Assembly (NCBI RefSeq): GCF_000293805.1
Contig: NZ_AMBZ01000007.1
Coordinates: 186,001-250,000 of the forward strand
Length of the DNA stretch: 64,000 nt
Source: Paenibacillus alvei DSM 29
GTDB lineage: Bacteria; Bacillota; Bacilli; Paenibacillales; Paenibacillaceae
Reading direction: 5' to 3'
The notes beneath the pieces were generated by a model. It was not told the DNA's origin. It was given only the letters and a program-made list of their open reading frames with translations, and ran no database searches. Each line of letters begins with the position of its first letter. Position 1 is the stretch's first letter. Position numbers and translations under genes: made by a program. Positions 8,215 to 16,936 of the stretch are shown here, piece by piece.

Positions 8215-9575
8215 ATGAAACAAACTTACTCGTTAAAGCAAAAAATGATTCAAATGCTTCATATTTTACTGCCCATATTCGTAACGCAAGTAGCGATGCA
8301 GTTGATGACGTTCTTTGATACGGTAATGTCAGGCAACTACCGAACCTCTGATTTAGCGGGAGTAGCGATTGCAACGAGTATTTGGGTTCCCGTATATACG
8401 GGGCTTAGCGGAATATTTCTCGCGGTGACGCCGATCGTAGCACAGCATATGGGAGCAGGACGCAGGCAGTTAATAGCCCCAAGTGTGACCCAAGCAGCAT
8501 ATTTAGCTGTCATTTTCGGAGCGGCTGTCATCGGAATCGGTATTTTGCGGTTGATCCGATACTGACTTTCATGAAGCTGGATACAGATGTCCATCGAGTT
8601 GCTCGGGAATATTTGACTGCAATTGGCTTTGGAGTCATTCCATCTTTCCTTTACACCGTAATGCGCGCTAGCATTGATGGGCTTGGCTTAACTCGGGTTA
8701 CGATGATTATTACACTGCTGTCCTTCCCAGTTAATGTGCTGTTGAATTACTTGTTCATTTTCGGAAAAATGGGGCTGCCTCAGTTCGGCGGCGCAGGAGC
8801 TGGAATCGCAACAGCAATTACGTATTTCATTATTACATGCGTCGCATTTGCATTTTTGCGCCGTAACGATCGTATGCGGGAAATGGGCATGTTTCGTTCT
8901 TGGAAGGGGATATCGCTTACGCATTGGATAGAAGTGCTGCTCATCGGGTTGCCAATTGGACTATCCATTTTCTTTGAAGTAAGTATATTCTCCATGGTAA
9001 CCATATTCATGAGTGAATATGACACGGCAACAATTGCAGCACATCAATCGGCACTCAATTTCGCTTCATTATTATACATGCTTCCGATGAGCATCGCGAT
9101 GTCATTAACGATTCTCGTTGGTTTCGAAGTAGGCGCCAAGCGATTCAAGGATGCGAAGACCTATGCGAGACTTGGTATATTTACAGCGGTGAGTTTATCC
9201 TTGCTATGTGCGGTATTCCTGTTCTTATTCCATAATGAAGTGGCAGGCATGTACACGAAGGAAGCGGGGGTACGCGAGATTACATCGTCGTTCCTTATAT
9301 ACGCTATATTCTTCCAACTGTCTGATGCGGTTGCGGCACCCGTACAAGGTACACTTCGCGGTTATAAAGATGTTAATGCAGTGTTCATTATTGCATTTGC
9401 CTCGTATTGGATTATTGGTTTGCCATTAGGCTATGTATTGGCCAACTGGACAGACTTGCAAGCCTATGGGTATTGGATCGGGCTTATTAGCGGGCTTGCA
9501 GCAGGCGCGGTTGCTCTGTTTACGAGACTTGCAATTGTAGAACGCAGAGTAATAAAGAACGTACAAACAAATTAA
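8215..9575 (+). pseudogene. MATE-family efflux transporter, frameshifted
   Basis: Twelve-helix MATE cation/drug antiporter in two frames. Codons from 8215 encode the start (TQVAMQLMTFFDTVMSG, GLSGIFLAVTPIVAQHMGAG) up to about 8545. The family sequence then continues one base earlier in phase, through VDPILTFMKLD and from the ATG at 8571 to 9575 (SFLYTVMRASIDGLGLTR, FGGAGAGIATAITY). Adding one T to the TTTT run at 8543-8546 restores a continuous ~453-residue protein, the normal length. Divergent from the XerS-like gene; a terminator follows. Substrate unknown. The lack of any other damage favours a sequencing indel or a very recent mutation. Confidence 0.85.
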
Positions 9576-9630
9576 TTAATGGAACTAAAAATTAGATTGA
9601 TTAAATAAACGCATTCAGTAAATTACTCGA

Positions 9631-9660
9631 AACAAGAGGGCATCTGCTCTCTTGTTTTTT
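9631..9660 (+). terminator. Terminator after the MATE gene
   Basis: An 11-bp stem (9631-9641 with 9646-9656, one wobble, loop ATCT) then T6. The remaining 230 bases before the next gene show no ORF; they hold two copies of AACGACAGAA (9705 and 9818), discussed in the findings. Confidence 0.85.
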
Positions 9661-9890
9661 GTTTTGTTTCATTGAATTCAGTGATCTCCTCGGTATTTTT
9701 GTCCAACGACAGAATAAGGTTTACTTTGAAATTATTTAACCATGGATTATATGCAAAAAAAGCAATTATTTTTCTGGACGTTGATTTGCAGCAAGAAAAG
9801 TGAATACTTTTCTGAGTAACGACAGAAAATTGATCTGTTCTTCTTCATCCATAGTTTCAATTGGCACGGCAAAAAGAATGATTCTCGCAG

Positions 9891-10744
9891 TCATCTCAGC
9901 GTCGGTTCTCCTGTCGGGAATTCCGGAAGCAGATCATTCTCTCCCAGCACACTTACTGCCCGGTTCAGATGATCCTGCGAATCTGCAAAATGATGATGAT
10001 GAGTGGGCCCTTCCCATGTTCCGATCCATTGTATATCTAAAACCTCATTTGCGTTTTTCCAATCTTCAATTCTGTTATCTACCCAACCATGCAGCTTCCA
10101 AAATATTGGGTTTACATGACTTGAATAAGTATCCCCTAAATAGTCATACTGAGGATTATCCCATCTTGAGTCTATAACTTCAGGATTCTCGGCAGCCACA
10201 GGAGGTCTTTGTTGACCAGGATTCGACGCAAACCGCATATGAAGATTATTATGAATCGTAAACTCGATGCGCGCTCCCATCTCACCCAAGCTCATATTCC
10301 TTAATTGTTCCGGATCTTTAAACTGATTTTCTAAAGGCAACAGAACCGTTGAATAATAGGAATCTGATTTTACTTGATTCAAATCGGAATTCCAAGCCGG
10401 AGGAACCGGATAATCCTGATCACCAGGCGCAGGAACATTCGTCCACCCTTCGACTTTAAGGTAATCGGGTTGGCCGATTCTTTCCAGTTCCTTGTTGACG
10501 GATGCGATCATTTGCCGATGCATAAACAAAAATCTTCACCTGAAGCATTGTTAAAGATTGGAGTTCTGTTTTGATTCAGGGCGGGGCGGGGGGGTTCCCA
10601 CCCCAAGTTTCTCAAACTCTGCTGTGCTGAGCTAGACAGGCGGAGCCAATTGTTTCGCACTGTATGCCAAATATAGTGGTGCATTCGCATATCGCGGCTA
10701 GCCATCATTAAGATAATTTCATTCGGTAATTGAGGTACTGCCAT
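9891..10744 (-). pseudogene. Tyrosinase/hemocyanin-like dicopper protein, frameshifted
   Basis: Two minus-strand frames together give a ~285-residue protein of the tyrosinase central-domain type. The first frame (from ATG 10744, AAGGAG site upstream) begins MAVPQLPNEIILMMASRD with an HHYIWH cluster; the second carries FMHRQMI (CuA-like His), IHNNLHMRF (CuB His pair) and SSHVNPIFWKLHGWVD, the classic CuB HxxxFWxxH-type block, and ends with a THHHHFAD His cluster. One extra A in the A5 run at 10528-10532 (T-run on the coding strand) joins ...ASGEDF to LFMHRQMI. Tyrosinases hydroxylate or oxidise phenols; substrate unknown. No helper or pigment genes nearby. Possibly part of an acquired block. 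Confidence 0.65.
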
Positions 10745-10792
10745 TTGTTGATACTCCTTCGTTTTTCGATAGTTTCGAGCTTTAACAGTCTG

Positions 10793-10909
10793 CTAACCCA
10801 TACGTTTTGCTTCATCGATCGCGCGGGACGCATCGACCAGACCAAAACCAGTGGCAAGGTCGGAACCCGGCATAGCCGGATTTTGATCGGATCGACCCTC
10901 TGTGAAGTC
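10793..10909 (-). pseudogene. C-terminal remnant of a subtilisin-like protease
   Basis: A short minus-strand frame ending at 10793 reads ...QNPAMPGSDLATGFGLVDAS followed by RAIDEAKRMG and a stop. The GxGLVDAxxA pattern after PGSDLATG is the usual C-terminal end of S8 (subtilase) catalytic domains. No catalytic Ser, His or Asp motif is found upstream and stops occur within 40 codons, so only a remnant survives. It sits just upstream of the tyrosinase-like gene, same strand. Confidence 0.45.
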
Positions 10910-11520
10910 TTAAAGTTAATGTCATTCCTGCTTGTATGTACTCAATTTCGGATTGTCTGAATAGCTCCTTTGATTTTTCATTTTATTGATGTTGGAAACA
11001 CATATAGATTGACCCAAAATACCGTTAAAATACATGGACATAAATTTCCTGTCTCTCTTGTCGTTGTATGCCATATTGGAATTTCTTTATTGCACAGGGA
11101 TGAGGCCTCTTAAACAACTTCCGAATGAAGGATAAAGATAAGCTATAATGAGGTGAATTTATTTGGAGTAGATCGAATGAAGCAAAGACTGGAATGAGCA
11201 TGAATCGTGTTGTGGAATTAGAAAGGAGAGGAAACACTTTAAAGCGCTTGAGGCAAATTGCAAAAAGTGCTTGTACTTTCCGAACTATCGATGTACCTTT
11301 GGCCTGAGAATCGCGAATGGAAAAAGTGTTTCTGTCACTAAAATAATCAGTATTCTGTCGTTCTACAATATTTTGTTAGGAGTAAATGATTTACGTTTTA
11401 TATTGTGTTTACATATAAAATATTATGTTAACTAAAAAATTACTGCAAATATTGGATTCATGAAATGATGTTCATTATTAGTGTACTTTTTCATCACATT
11501 ATGTTAAGGTTATAGCGAAT
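10910..11520 (+). other. Long intergenic stretch without a supportable gene
   Basis: No ORF with a ribosome site and coding character is seen on either strand. It contains an inverted copy (11351-11362) of the AACGACAGAATA word found at 9705, and AT-rich sequence from 11390 that probably holds the promoter for the ABC-F leader. Confidence 0.5.
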
Positions 11521-11526
11521 ATAGTA

Positions 11527-11880
11527 GAGGAGGTATCTATTTTTAGGTCATGTGGACTAACTAATTGGATTTCGTTATGAAATTGGATACAACGATCCAG
11601 ATGCTCTGCCGCAATGGTGGAACGGTTAGAAAACAAGTGTGCCTATATACAGATACTCCTTATCGTAATAGTTCGTACAGAGGAAGCAGTGCAGGCTGAA
11701 TAAGCCATGCTCCTGTTTTGTTTTGTCGTGACTTGTACTATGCGTAAGCTCTTTCCGAGTGCTTATGGAGGGTATGCGAATTGTTGACGTTAGGTTTCTT
11801 TATCGCACAATCTAATCGTGACTCATCGGCAGAGGCCGGTGGGTTTTTTTGTTGCGCTTAGTTGCGCAGATAAAGGAGGT
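11527..11880 (+). promoter_or_regulatory. Attenuator-like leader of the ABC-F gene
   Basis: About 350 bases of leader precede the ABC-F start. A strong Shine-Dalgarno (GAGGAGGT, 11527-11534) has no normal gene behind it; candidates for a leader peptide are a 4-codon ORF at ATG 11550 (poor spacing), a frame from ATT 11539, and a 40-codon ORF at ATG 11577-11699 without its own site. An imperfect hairpin with a T-rich tail lies near 11685-11725, and a strong terminator ends 37 bases before the ABC-F ATG. This layout resembles ribosome-mediated attenuation of vmlR/lsa-type genes. The exact leader ORF is unresolved. Confidence 0.5.
11821..11850 (+). terminator. Terminator just upstream of the ABC-F gene
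   Basis: A 10-bp stem (11821-11830 with 11835-11844, two G.T wobbles, loop AGAG) followed by T7. With no complete gene upstream, it best fits an attenuator for the gene starting at 11887. Confidence 0.85.
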
Positions 11881-11886
11881 TAACGT

Positions 11887-13641
11887 ATGACGTTGTTGTT
11901 AAGCTGCAGAAAATTAGCGAAAGCCTTTGGAGATTTGCAGGTTCTGCGAAATGTTCAGCTCGATATTGCCAAGGGGGATCGCATTGGACTGGTCGGATGC
12001 AATGGTGCAGGCAAAACGACACTCGCTCAGTTACTATATGGAACAGAAAAGCCGGACGCAGGCGTGATCACTTGTTACGGAGATTCGATTGATATCGGAT
12101 ATTTACGGCAATCGACTTCGTATTCTGTTCAAATGTTCCGTGAGATGTCGGAATGTATGCTGGAGAAGGAGGGAGCTTCCTCATTCATGACTGCAACAAG
12201 CATGATGGGCGTAAGTCAGGTACAGTCCTGGGAAATGGAGAGAGTTCGTCATATGAGCGGAGGGGAGCGCACGAAGATGGCGCTAGCTCATATCTGGTCT
12301 ACTCGCCCTCATTTATTACTATTAGATGAACCAACGAATCATTTAGATTTGGATGGCGTAGAATGGTTGATTCGAGAACTGAATGCATATGATGGTTCGA
12401 TGATTGTCATCTCGCATGATCGATATTTTCTCGATCGGACGGTTCAGCGCATCATTGAGCTCGAGGATGGGGTTGCTCATGAATACATGGGGAACTACAG
12501 TGCGTATCGCGATGAAAAAGCTCGAAGATATCAGAATCAGCTGCATCAATATGAGACAGAGCAAAAGTATAAAGCAAAAATAGAAGCGGAAATCCTCCGT
12601 TTGGAACAGTGGTCTTCCAAGGCGCACCGAGAAGCAGGCAAAGTTGGCAAAATGATCGAGATGCGTACTGGGATCAAGGAGTTCTATCGTACCAAGGCCA
12701 AGAAAATGGATCGACAGGTGAAATCGAGGATAAAAAGGCTTCGTCGATTGGAATATGAAGGAATTCAGAAGCCGCGAGAAGAGCAGCAAATCTATTTTGA
12801 ATTCGATCATCCCGAGAAACGGGGGAGGCGAATGCTGGAAGCCAATCGGATTCGTAAATCTGTAGGGAATAAGCTCTTATTTCAAGATAGTTCATTTACC
12901 GTTCAGCGTGGTGACAGAATCGGACTTCTGGGGCCGAATGGATGCGGCAAATCAACCCTTATCCGGATGCTGATTGGGCAGCTTCAACCTGATAAGGGGG
13001 AGATCTGGCTAAGCCCAAGTATCAAGCCCGTCTACTTATCTCAGGAGCTGGACGAGCTGGATACGGAGCAATGTGCATTAGAATGGTACGACTCCGAAAG
13101 TCTTGCCGAGGTACGTACGGTACTCGCTCAGATGGGGATCGAGTCAGCAATGTTGATGAAACCGATGAAGCGCCTAAGCTTGGGGGAACGGATGCGTCTT
13201 AAAATTGCGAACTTAATCGTCAATCATTCAGACGTACTTGTTCTAGATGAACCAACGAATCATTTAGATTTACAGAGCAGGACGCAGCTGGAGGAAACGT
13301 TAACCTCATATTCTGGAACGATGCTGATTGCTTCTCATGATCGGTATTTCCTCGAACGAGTATGTCACAAATGGTTGGTCTTTCATGACGGTAAAGTGAC
13401 TCTATCACAGCGCCCATTAAGTCAGGCAGTGCAAATTGGAAGCGTTGATGCAAGGAGATCGGAACAGATGCCTTCCTCAACTGTTGTGTACGATCGATTA
13501 ATGGTAGAGCATAAATTGTCCCAAGTGTTAGCTGAGCTATCACTGTGTAAGCCGGGAGATAAGAAGTATGCGGCACTAGATAAGGAATACCAATTGTGGA
13601 TCAACAGAAAAAAGCATTTGGAACAATCTAATCATAATTAG
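11887..13641 (+). CDS. ABC-F ATPase, ribosome-protection type
   Basis: A 584-residue soluble protein with two ABC cassettes and no membrane helices. Cassette 1: Walker A GCNGAGKTT (~res 37), signature MSGGER, Walker B HLLLLDEPTNHLDL. A charged interdomain helix-pair (~res 205-300) forms the P-site tRNA-interacting linker. Cassette 2: GPNGCGKST, signature LSLGER, VLVLDEPTNHLDL. The C-terminal ~70 residues form a further helical extension. The profile fits the antibiotic-resistance ABC-F group (VmlR, Lsa, Vga), which dislodges lincosamide, streptogramin A or pleuromutilin drugs from the ribosome; the exact spectrum cannot be read. AAAGGAGG site upstream. The attenuator leader supports drug-induced expression. 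A housekeeping ABC-F (EttA/Uup-like) is less likely. Confidence 0.85.
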   Translation: MTLLLSCRKLAKAFGDLQVLRNVQLDIAKGDRIGLVGCNGAGKTTLAQLLYGTEKPDAGVITCYGDSIDIGYLRQSTSYSVQMFREMSECMLEKEGASSFMTATSMMGVSQVQSWEMERVRHMSGGERTKMALAHIWSTRPHLLLLDEPTNHLDLDGVEWLIRELNAYDGSMIVISHDRYFLDRTVQRIIELEDGVAHEYMGNYSAYRDEKARRYQNQLHQYETEQKYKAKIEAEILRLEQWSSKAHREAGKVGKMIEMRTGIKEFYRTKAKKMDRQVKSRIKRLRRLEYEGIQKPREEQQIYFEFDHPEKRGRRMLEANRIRKSVGNKLLFQDSSFTVQRGDRIGLLGPNGCGKSTLIRMLIGQLQPDKGEIWLSPSIKPVYLSQELDELDTEQCALEWYDSESLAEVRTVLAQMGIESAMLMKPMKRLSLGERMRLKIANLIVNHSDVLVLDEPTNHLDLQSRTQLEETLTSYSGTMLIASHDRYFLERVCHKWLVFHDGKVTLSQRPLSQAVQIGSVDARRSEQMPSSTVVYDRLMVEHKLSQVLAELSLCKPGDKKYAALDKEYQLWINRKKHLEQSNHN

Positions 13642-14332
13642 CTGAATTTAGCGAATGATAGGAGTACATTCGTGCATGAGAGGATGTCCGACAATATGAG
13701 AATGAAAAGGCATGTACTCCTGCTAAATGTATGGCTATTCTGATGTTCATGTCTGGTTTTCAAAGCGGAACTCATGTCCGATTGGAGCTAACGGAAAATG
13801 AATTGGACTCTGTGGTTCACGGCCTACAAACAGGCGGTAGCTCTATTTCAGCTTAAGAGAAACAAAGTATCGTGACGCAGGGAGAGAAAATGCTCTGAAG
13901 TGAGGCCTTCGTCTGGAACGAACAAAGACGTAATCGGGCATGCATTTCCTGCTGGCGTTTCCATCGGTGTGATTCCTTATATGGGTACAGTCAACATTAA
14001 GCCCAAAGGGATGGGGAATGGGTATGAGTTGATCCAAAAAATCACTTGAAGATTTCATGAGATAGGTTTTCTAATAAGCAAAATTTCCTTCATTTCGAAG
14101 GAAGGCGTTTCGATCTCCATTTGCCGCATTACAGGAGATTATAGAACGACACAAACATTGGTTCAAGGAATTTCTACTAAATGGGTGGAAATCAAAGGTC
14201 AAGGATTAATGTTTGTGTCGTATTTTTTTAGTACAAATGTCCTCAGATTCTACTTGATCAGAACCGCAGCCTGCCACAACCATCAAAAGATGCAGCAGTC
14301 ATCCAACCTAGATAATGGAACAGGCATAAACC
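13642..14332 (+). other. 690-base gap with two long-loop inverted repeats
   Basis: No confident gene. A perfect 10-bp inverted repeat AGGAGTACAT/ATGTACTCCT (13660-13669 and 13712-13721) follows the ABC-F stop. A second, perfect 14-bp repeat ACGACACAAACATT and its complement (14146-14159 and 14208-14221) encloses 48 bases and is followed by T7, so it may be a large terminator or a small structured RNA. A 41-codon ORF (13731-13856) and a ~50-codon frame ending near 14049 look protein-like in composition but lack ribosome sites; they may be gene remnants. Confidence 0.45.
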
Positions 14333-14380
14333 TTGTCAAAGATAAATGATTGTGTTATTTTATATGTGTAACCGGTTTCA
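14333..14380 (+). promoter_or_regulatory. rbs operon promoter with cre/RbsR-type operator
   Basis: TTGTCA (14333-14338), 17-bp spacer and TATTTT (14356-14361), then TGTAACCGGTTTCA at 14367-14380 over the likely start point. This 14-mer fits the catabolite-responsive-element pattern TGWAANCGNTNWCA completely and is a typical LacI-family palindrome, so either CcpA or the adjacent RbsR-like regulator could bind it. Confidence 0.7.
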
Positions 14381-14402
14381 TATTTAGAGGTGAGTAACAA
14401 TT

Positions 14403-15421
14403 ATGGCAACAATTAGAGACGTAGCGAAACATGCGGGCGTATCGGCGGCAACCGTATCGCGGGTAATCAATGACACTGGATATGTGCATGATGATACCCG
14501 CAGAAAGATTGAAAACGCTATCAAAGAACTCCATTATACGCCGAATGAAGTAGCAAGATCCTTATACAAGCGAAAATCCAGACTCATCGGTTTCCTTCTC
14601 CCGGATATCACTAACCCTTTTTTCCTGAGTTGGCGCGAGGGGTCGAGGATAAGATGCAGGAAAATGATTTTCGGATCATTTTTGGTAACAGCGATGAAGA
14701 CCTCAAAAAAGAAAAGGAATATATCCAAACCTTTGTACAAAATAATGTGGTTGGCGTGATTGCTTCCACGAATCATCCGGATGCCGATATCTATCGAAAG
14801 CTGAGGATTCCGGTAGTATTCCTCGACCGGACGGTGGATAATCGCCCATCGGTATATGCGGACGGATACGAAGGCGGAAAGATAGCTGCCCGTGAAATGA
14901 TTGCCCGCGGCAGTCGACGGATTACGGTCATGCAGGGTCCGGCTTCCATTCGGCCGGCGCAGGATCGTTATCAGGGCGCGATTGATGTGTTGAATCGTCA
15001 TGGGATGGATTACAATGTGATCCAGACTACATCATTTTCGTTCACGGAAGCAGGAAAGTGGGCGAAGGAATTGTTCGAACGTTATCCGGACACCGATGGC
15101 ATAATTGCCAGCAACGACATTGTTGCTACGGCGGTGCTTCATGAAGCGCTTCGACTTGGCAAGAATGTACCCGATGACGTGCAAATTATCGGATTTGACG
15201 ATATTCCGCTCAGCAGTCTCTTAACACCGGCGCTGACGACGATCAGGCAGCCTGCTTATGATATGGGCAGAGCCTCGGCAGACCTTTTGATACAATTATT
15301 AGAGAATGAAAACGTAGATCAGAAAATCATACAGATGCCCGTAACATTTACAGAGCGGGAAACAATGAGGAAGGTGGGGCAACATGGCAAAAATTATTGT
15401 AGTAGGAAGCTCATCGATTGA
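14403..15421 (+). pseudogene. rbsR: LacI-family ribose operon regulator, frameshifted
   Basis: First gene of the ribose operon. The N-terminal frame has the LacI headpiece (MATIRDVAKHAGVSAATVSR, VINDTGYVHDDTRRKI) and the hinge NEVARSLYKRKS; the sugar-binding core (GNSDEDLKKEKEY, ASNDIVATAV, QIIGFDDIPLSSLLTPALT) continues in another frame from about 14624 to 15421. Adding one T in the T6 run at 14618-14623 turns PFFLSWREGSR into the expected NPFFPELARGVEDKM and yields ~339 residues, normal for the family. It would bind the operator at 14367 and release with ribose. It overlaps the start of rbsK by 38 bases. If the frameshift is real, the operon has lost its specific repressor. Confidence 0.85.
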
Positions 15422-16262
15422 TTTGGTCGTTACATCGTCCAAACGCCCGGGGGCCGGTGAAACGGTACTCGGAGAAAGCTTCAAAACCGTTCCTGGAGGC
15501 AAAGGAGCTAACCAGGCCGTAGCCGCAGCGCGGCTCGGAGCCGACGTAACCATGATCGGGCGCGTGGGAGACGATGCATTCGCTGAACAAATTTTGAACA
15601 ACTTTAAGCAAAACAAAGTTTGTATCGACTATGTGGAACCGGTTACACATATGGAAAGCGGAACGGCGCATATCGTTTTAGCGGAAGGCGATAACAGTAT
15701 TGTTGTCGTAAAAGCGGCCAACAATGAAGTAACGCCGGATTACATCGACCATTCGATGAGAGCTTTTAAAGACGCGGATATGGTGATGATCCAGCAAGAA
15801 ATTCCGGTAGAATCCGTAACTTATGTTAGCCGAATCTGCAAGAAGCTGGGGATTCCGCTGCTGCTCAATCCGGCGCCTGCACGTCCGCTTGATAATGAAG
15901 TAATCGAAAATGCTGCGTATATTACGCCAAATGAGCATGAAGCGAAAATACTGTTTTCAAGCCTGAGCATTTCAGAGGCGCTGCGCAAGTATCCGAACAA
16001 GCTGTTTATAACCGAAGGCAGCAAGGGAGTACGTTATTTTGATGGCTCAAATGAAGTGCTTGTACCCTCTTACAAAGTAGAAGTGGTGGATACAACTGGT
16101 GCGGGAGATACTTTTAATGCCGCTTTTGCGGTTGCTCTGGCAGAGGGAACAGCGATTTACGATAGCGTCCGTTTTGCCAATCGTGCAGCTTCCTTGTCTG
16201 TAACGAAGTTTGGTGCGCAGGGCGGCATGCCATATCGTCAAGAAGTGGAGGCGCAGATGTAA
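15384..16262 (+). CDS. rbsK: Ribokinase
   Basis: PfkB-family kinase that phosphorylates ribose at O5 with ATP so it can enter the pentose phosphate pathway. The 292-residue protein has the family signature near the N-terminus (GGKGANQAVAAARLGA) and the catalytic C-terminal motif VDTTGAGDTFNAAFAVAL, where the Asp is the base and the Gly-Ala-Gly forms the anion hole. ATG 15384 lies behind AGGAAGGTGGGG and inside the end of rbsR; its stop overlaps the rbsD start by one base, indicating tight translational coupling. Confidence 0.96.
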   Translation: MAKIIVVGSSSIDLVVTSSKRPGAGETVLGESFKTVPGGKGANQAVAAARLGADVTMIGRVGDDAFAEQILNNFKQNKVCIDYVEPVTHMESGTAHIVLAEGDNSIVVVKAANNEVTPDYIDHSMRAFKDADMVMIQQEIPVESVTYVSRICKKLGIPLLLNPAPARPLDNEVIENAAYITPNEHEAKILFSSLSISEALRKYPNKLFITEGSKGVRYFDGSNEVLVPSYKVEVVDTTGAGDTFNAAFAVALAEGTAIYDSVRFANRAASLSVTKFGAQGGMPYRQEVEAQM

Positions 16263-16660
16263 TGAAAAAACAAGGCATATTGAACAGTCATATTTCGAAA
16301 ATTCTAGCTGATTTGGGCCATACGGATTCGATCGTTGTCGCCGACGTCGGTCTTCCCATCCCGGAAGGGGTAAAGAAAATTGATCTGGCGCTGACGCTAG
16401 GCACGCCAAGTTTCGAAGAAACCGTAAATGCCATTGCTGCCGATATGCAAATCGAAAAAGTGGTGATTGCGGAAGAAATCAAAACGCAAAATAGTGAAGC
16501 AAATGCTTATATTCAGCATAAATTTGCAGATTGCGAAATCGAGGATTGTCCTCACGAAGAATTCAAACAATTGACCCGCAAGGCCAAAGCTGTGATTCGC
16601 ACGGGCGAGGCCAAGCCGTTCGCCAATATCATTTTACAGGCAGGCGTCTATTTCGGTTAG
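16262..16660 (+). CDS. rbsD: D-ribose pyranase
   Basis: Interconverts beta-pyranose and beta-furanose forms of ribose, supplying the furanose used by RbsK. The 132-residue length, N-terminus MKKQGILNSHISKILADLGH with its catalytic His, the DVGLPIP motif and the C-terminal RTGEAKPFANIILQAGV match RbsD. It starts within the rbsK stop (TAATG). The next gene, rbsA, is separated by a 276-base repeat array, unusual for an operon where spacing is otherwise 1-18 bases. Confidence 0.96.
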   Translation: MKKQGILNSHISKILADLGHTDSIVVADVGLPIPEGVKKIDLALTLGTPSFEETVNAIAADMQIEKVVIAEEIKTQNSEANAYIQHKFADCEIEDCPHEEFKQLTRKAKAVIRTGEAKPFANIILQAGVYFG

Positions 16661-16677
16661 CAAGCGTGTGCTTGCCA

Positions 16678-16918
16678 AAGCAGTTTTCTGTGATAAACAG
16701 TTAGAGGAGTCTTGCTCCGCTAAACGAAGCATTTGCTTACGAAGCTAGTTTTGCTATGAAGGCAATCAGAGAAGCAACACACGCAAAACGAAGCGTAAGC
16801 TTTCGAAGTAGTTTTGCTGCGAAGACATCCATAGGAGCATAGCTCCGCAAAACTAAGCATCTGCTAACGAAGTAAGTTTTGCTGTAAAGAACATCCATAG
16901 AAGCAACGTTCGCAAAAC
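16678..16918 (+). repeat. 64-bp tandem repeat array inside the ribose operon
   Basis: Units begin GC(A/T)AAAC(G/T)AAGC at 16719, 16783, 16847 and, truncated, 16912, giving periods of 64, 64 and 65 bases; half a unit precedes the first (16678-16718). Each unit contains an inverted repeat of GCAAAAC with GTTTTGC about 28 bases later and a second GGAGCA...GCTCC-type hairpin, so the rbsD-rbsA transcript carries three or four similar stem-loops. Divergence between units shows the array is old. Confidence 0.85.
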
Positions 16919-16936
16919 TTTTAAGGAGGAGCCATT

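Noticed and set aside
16678-16918. Regularly spaced repeats that might be a CRISPR array
   Set aside because: The whole 64-base unit is repeated and diverged; there are no unique spacers between short identical repeats and no cas genes.
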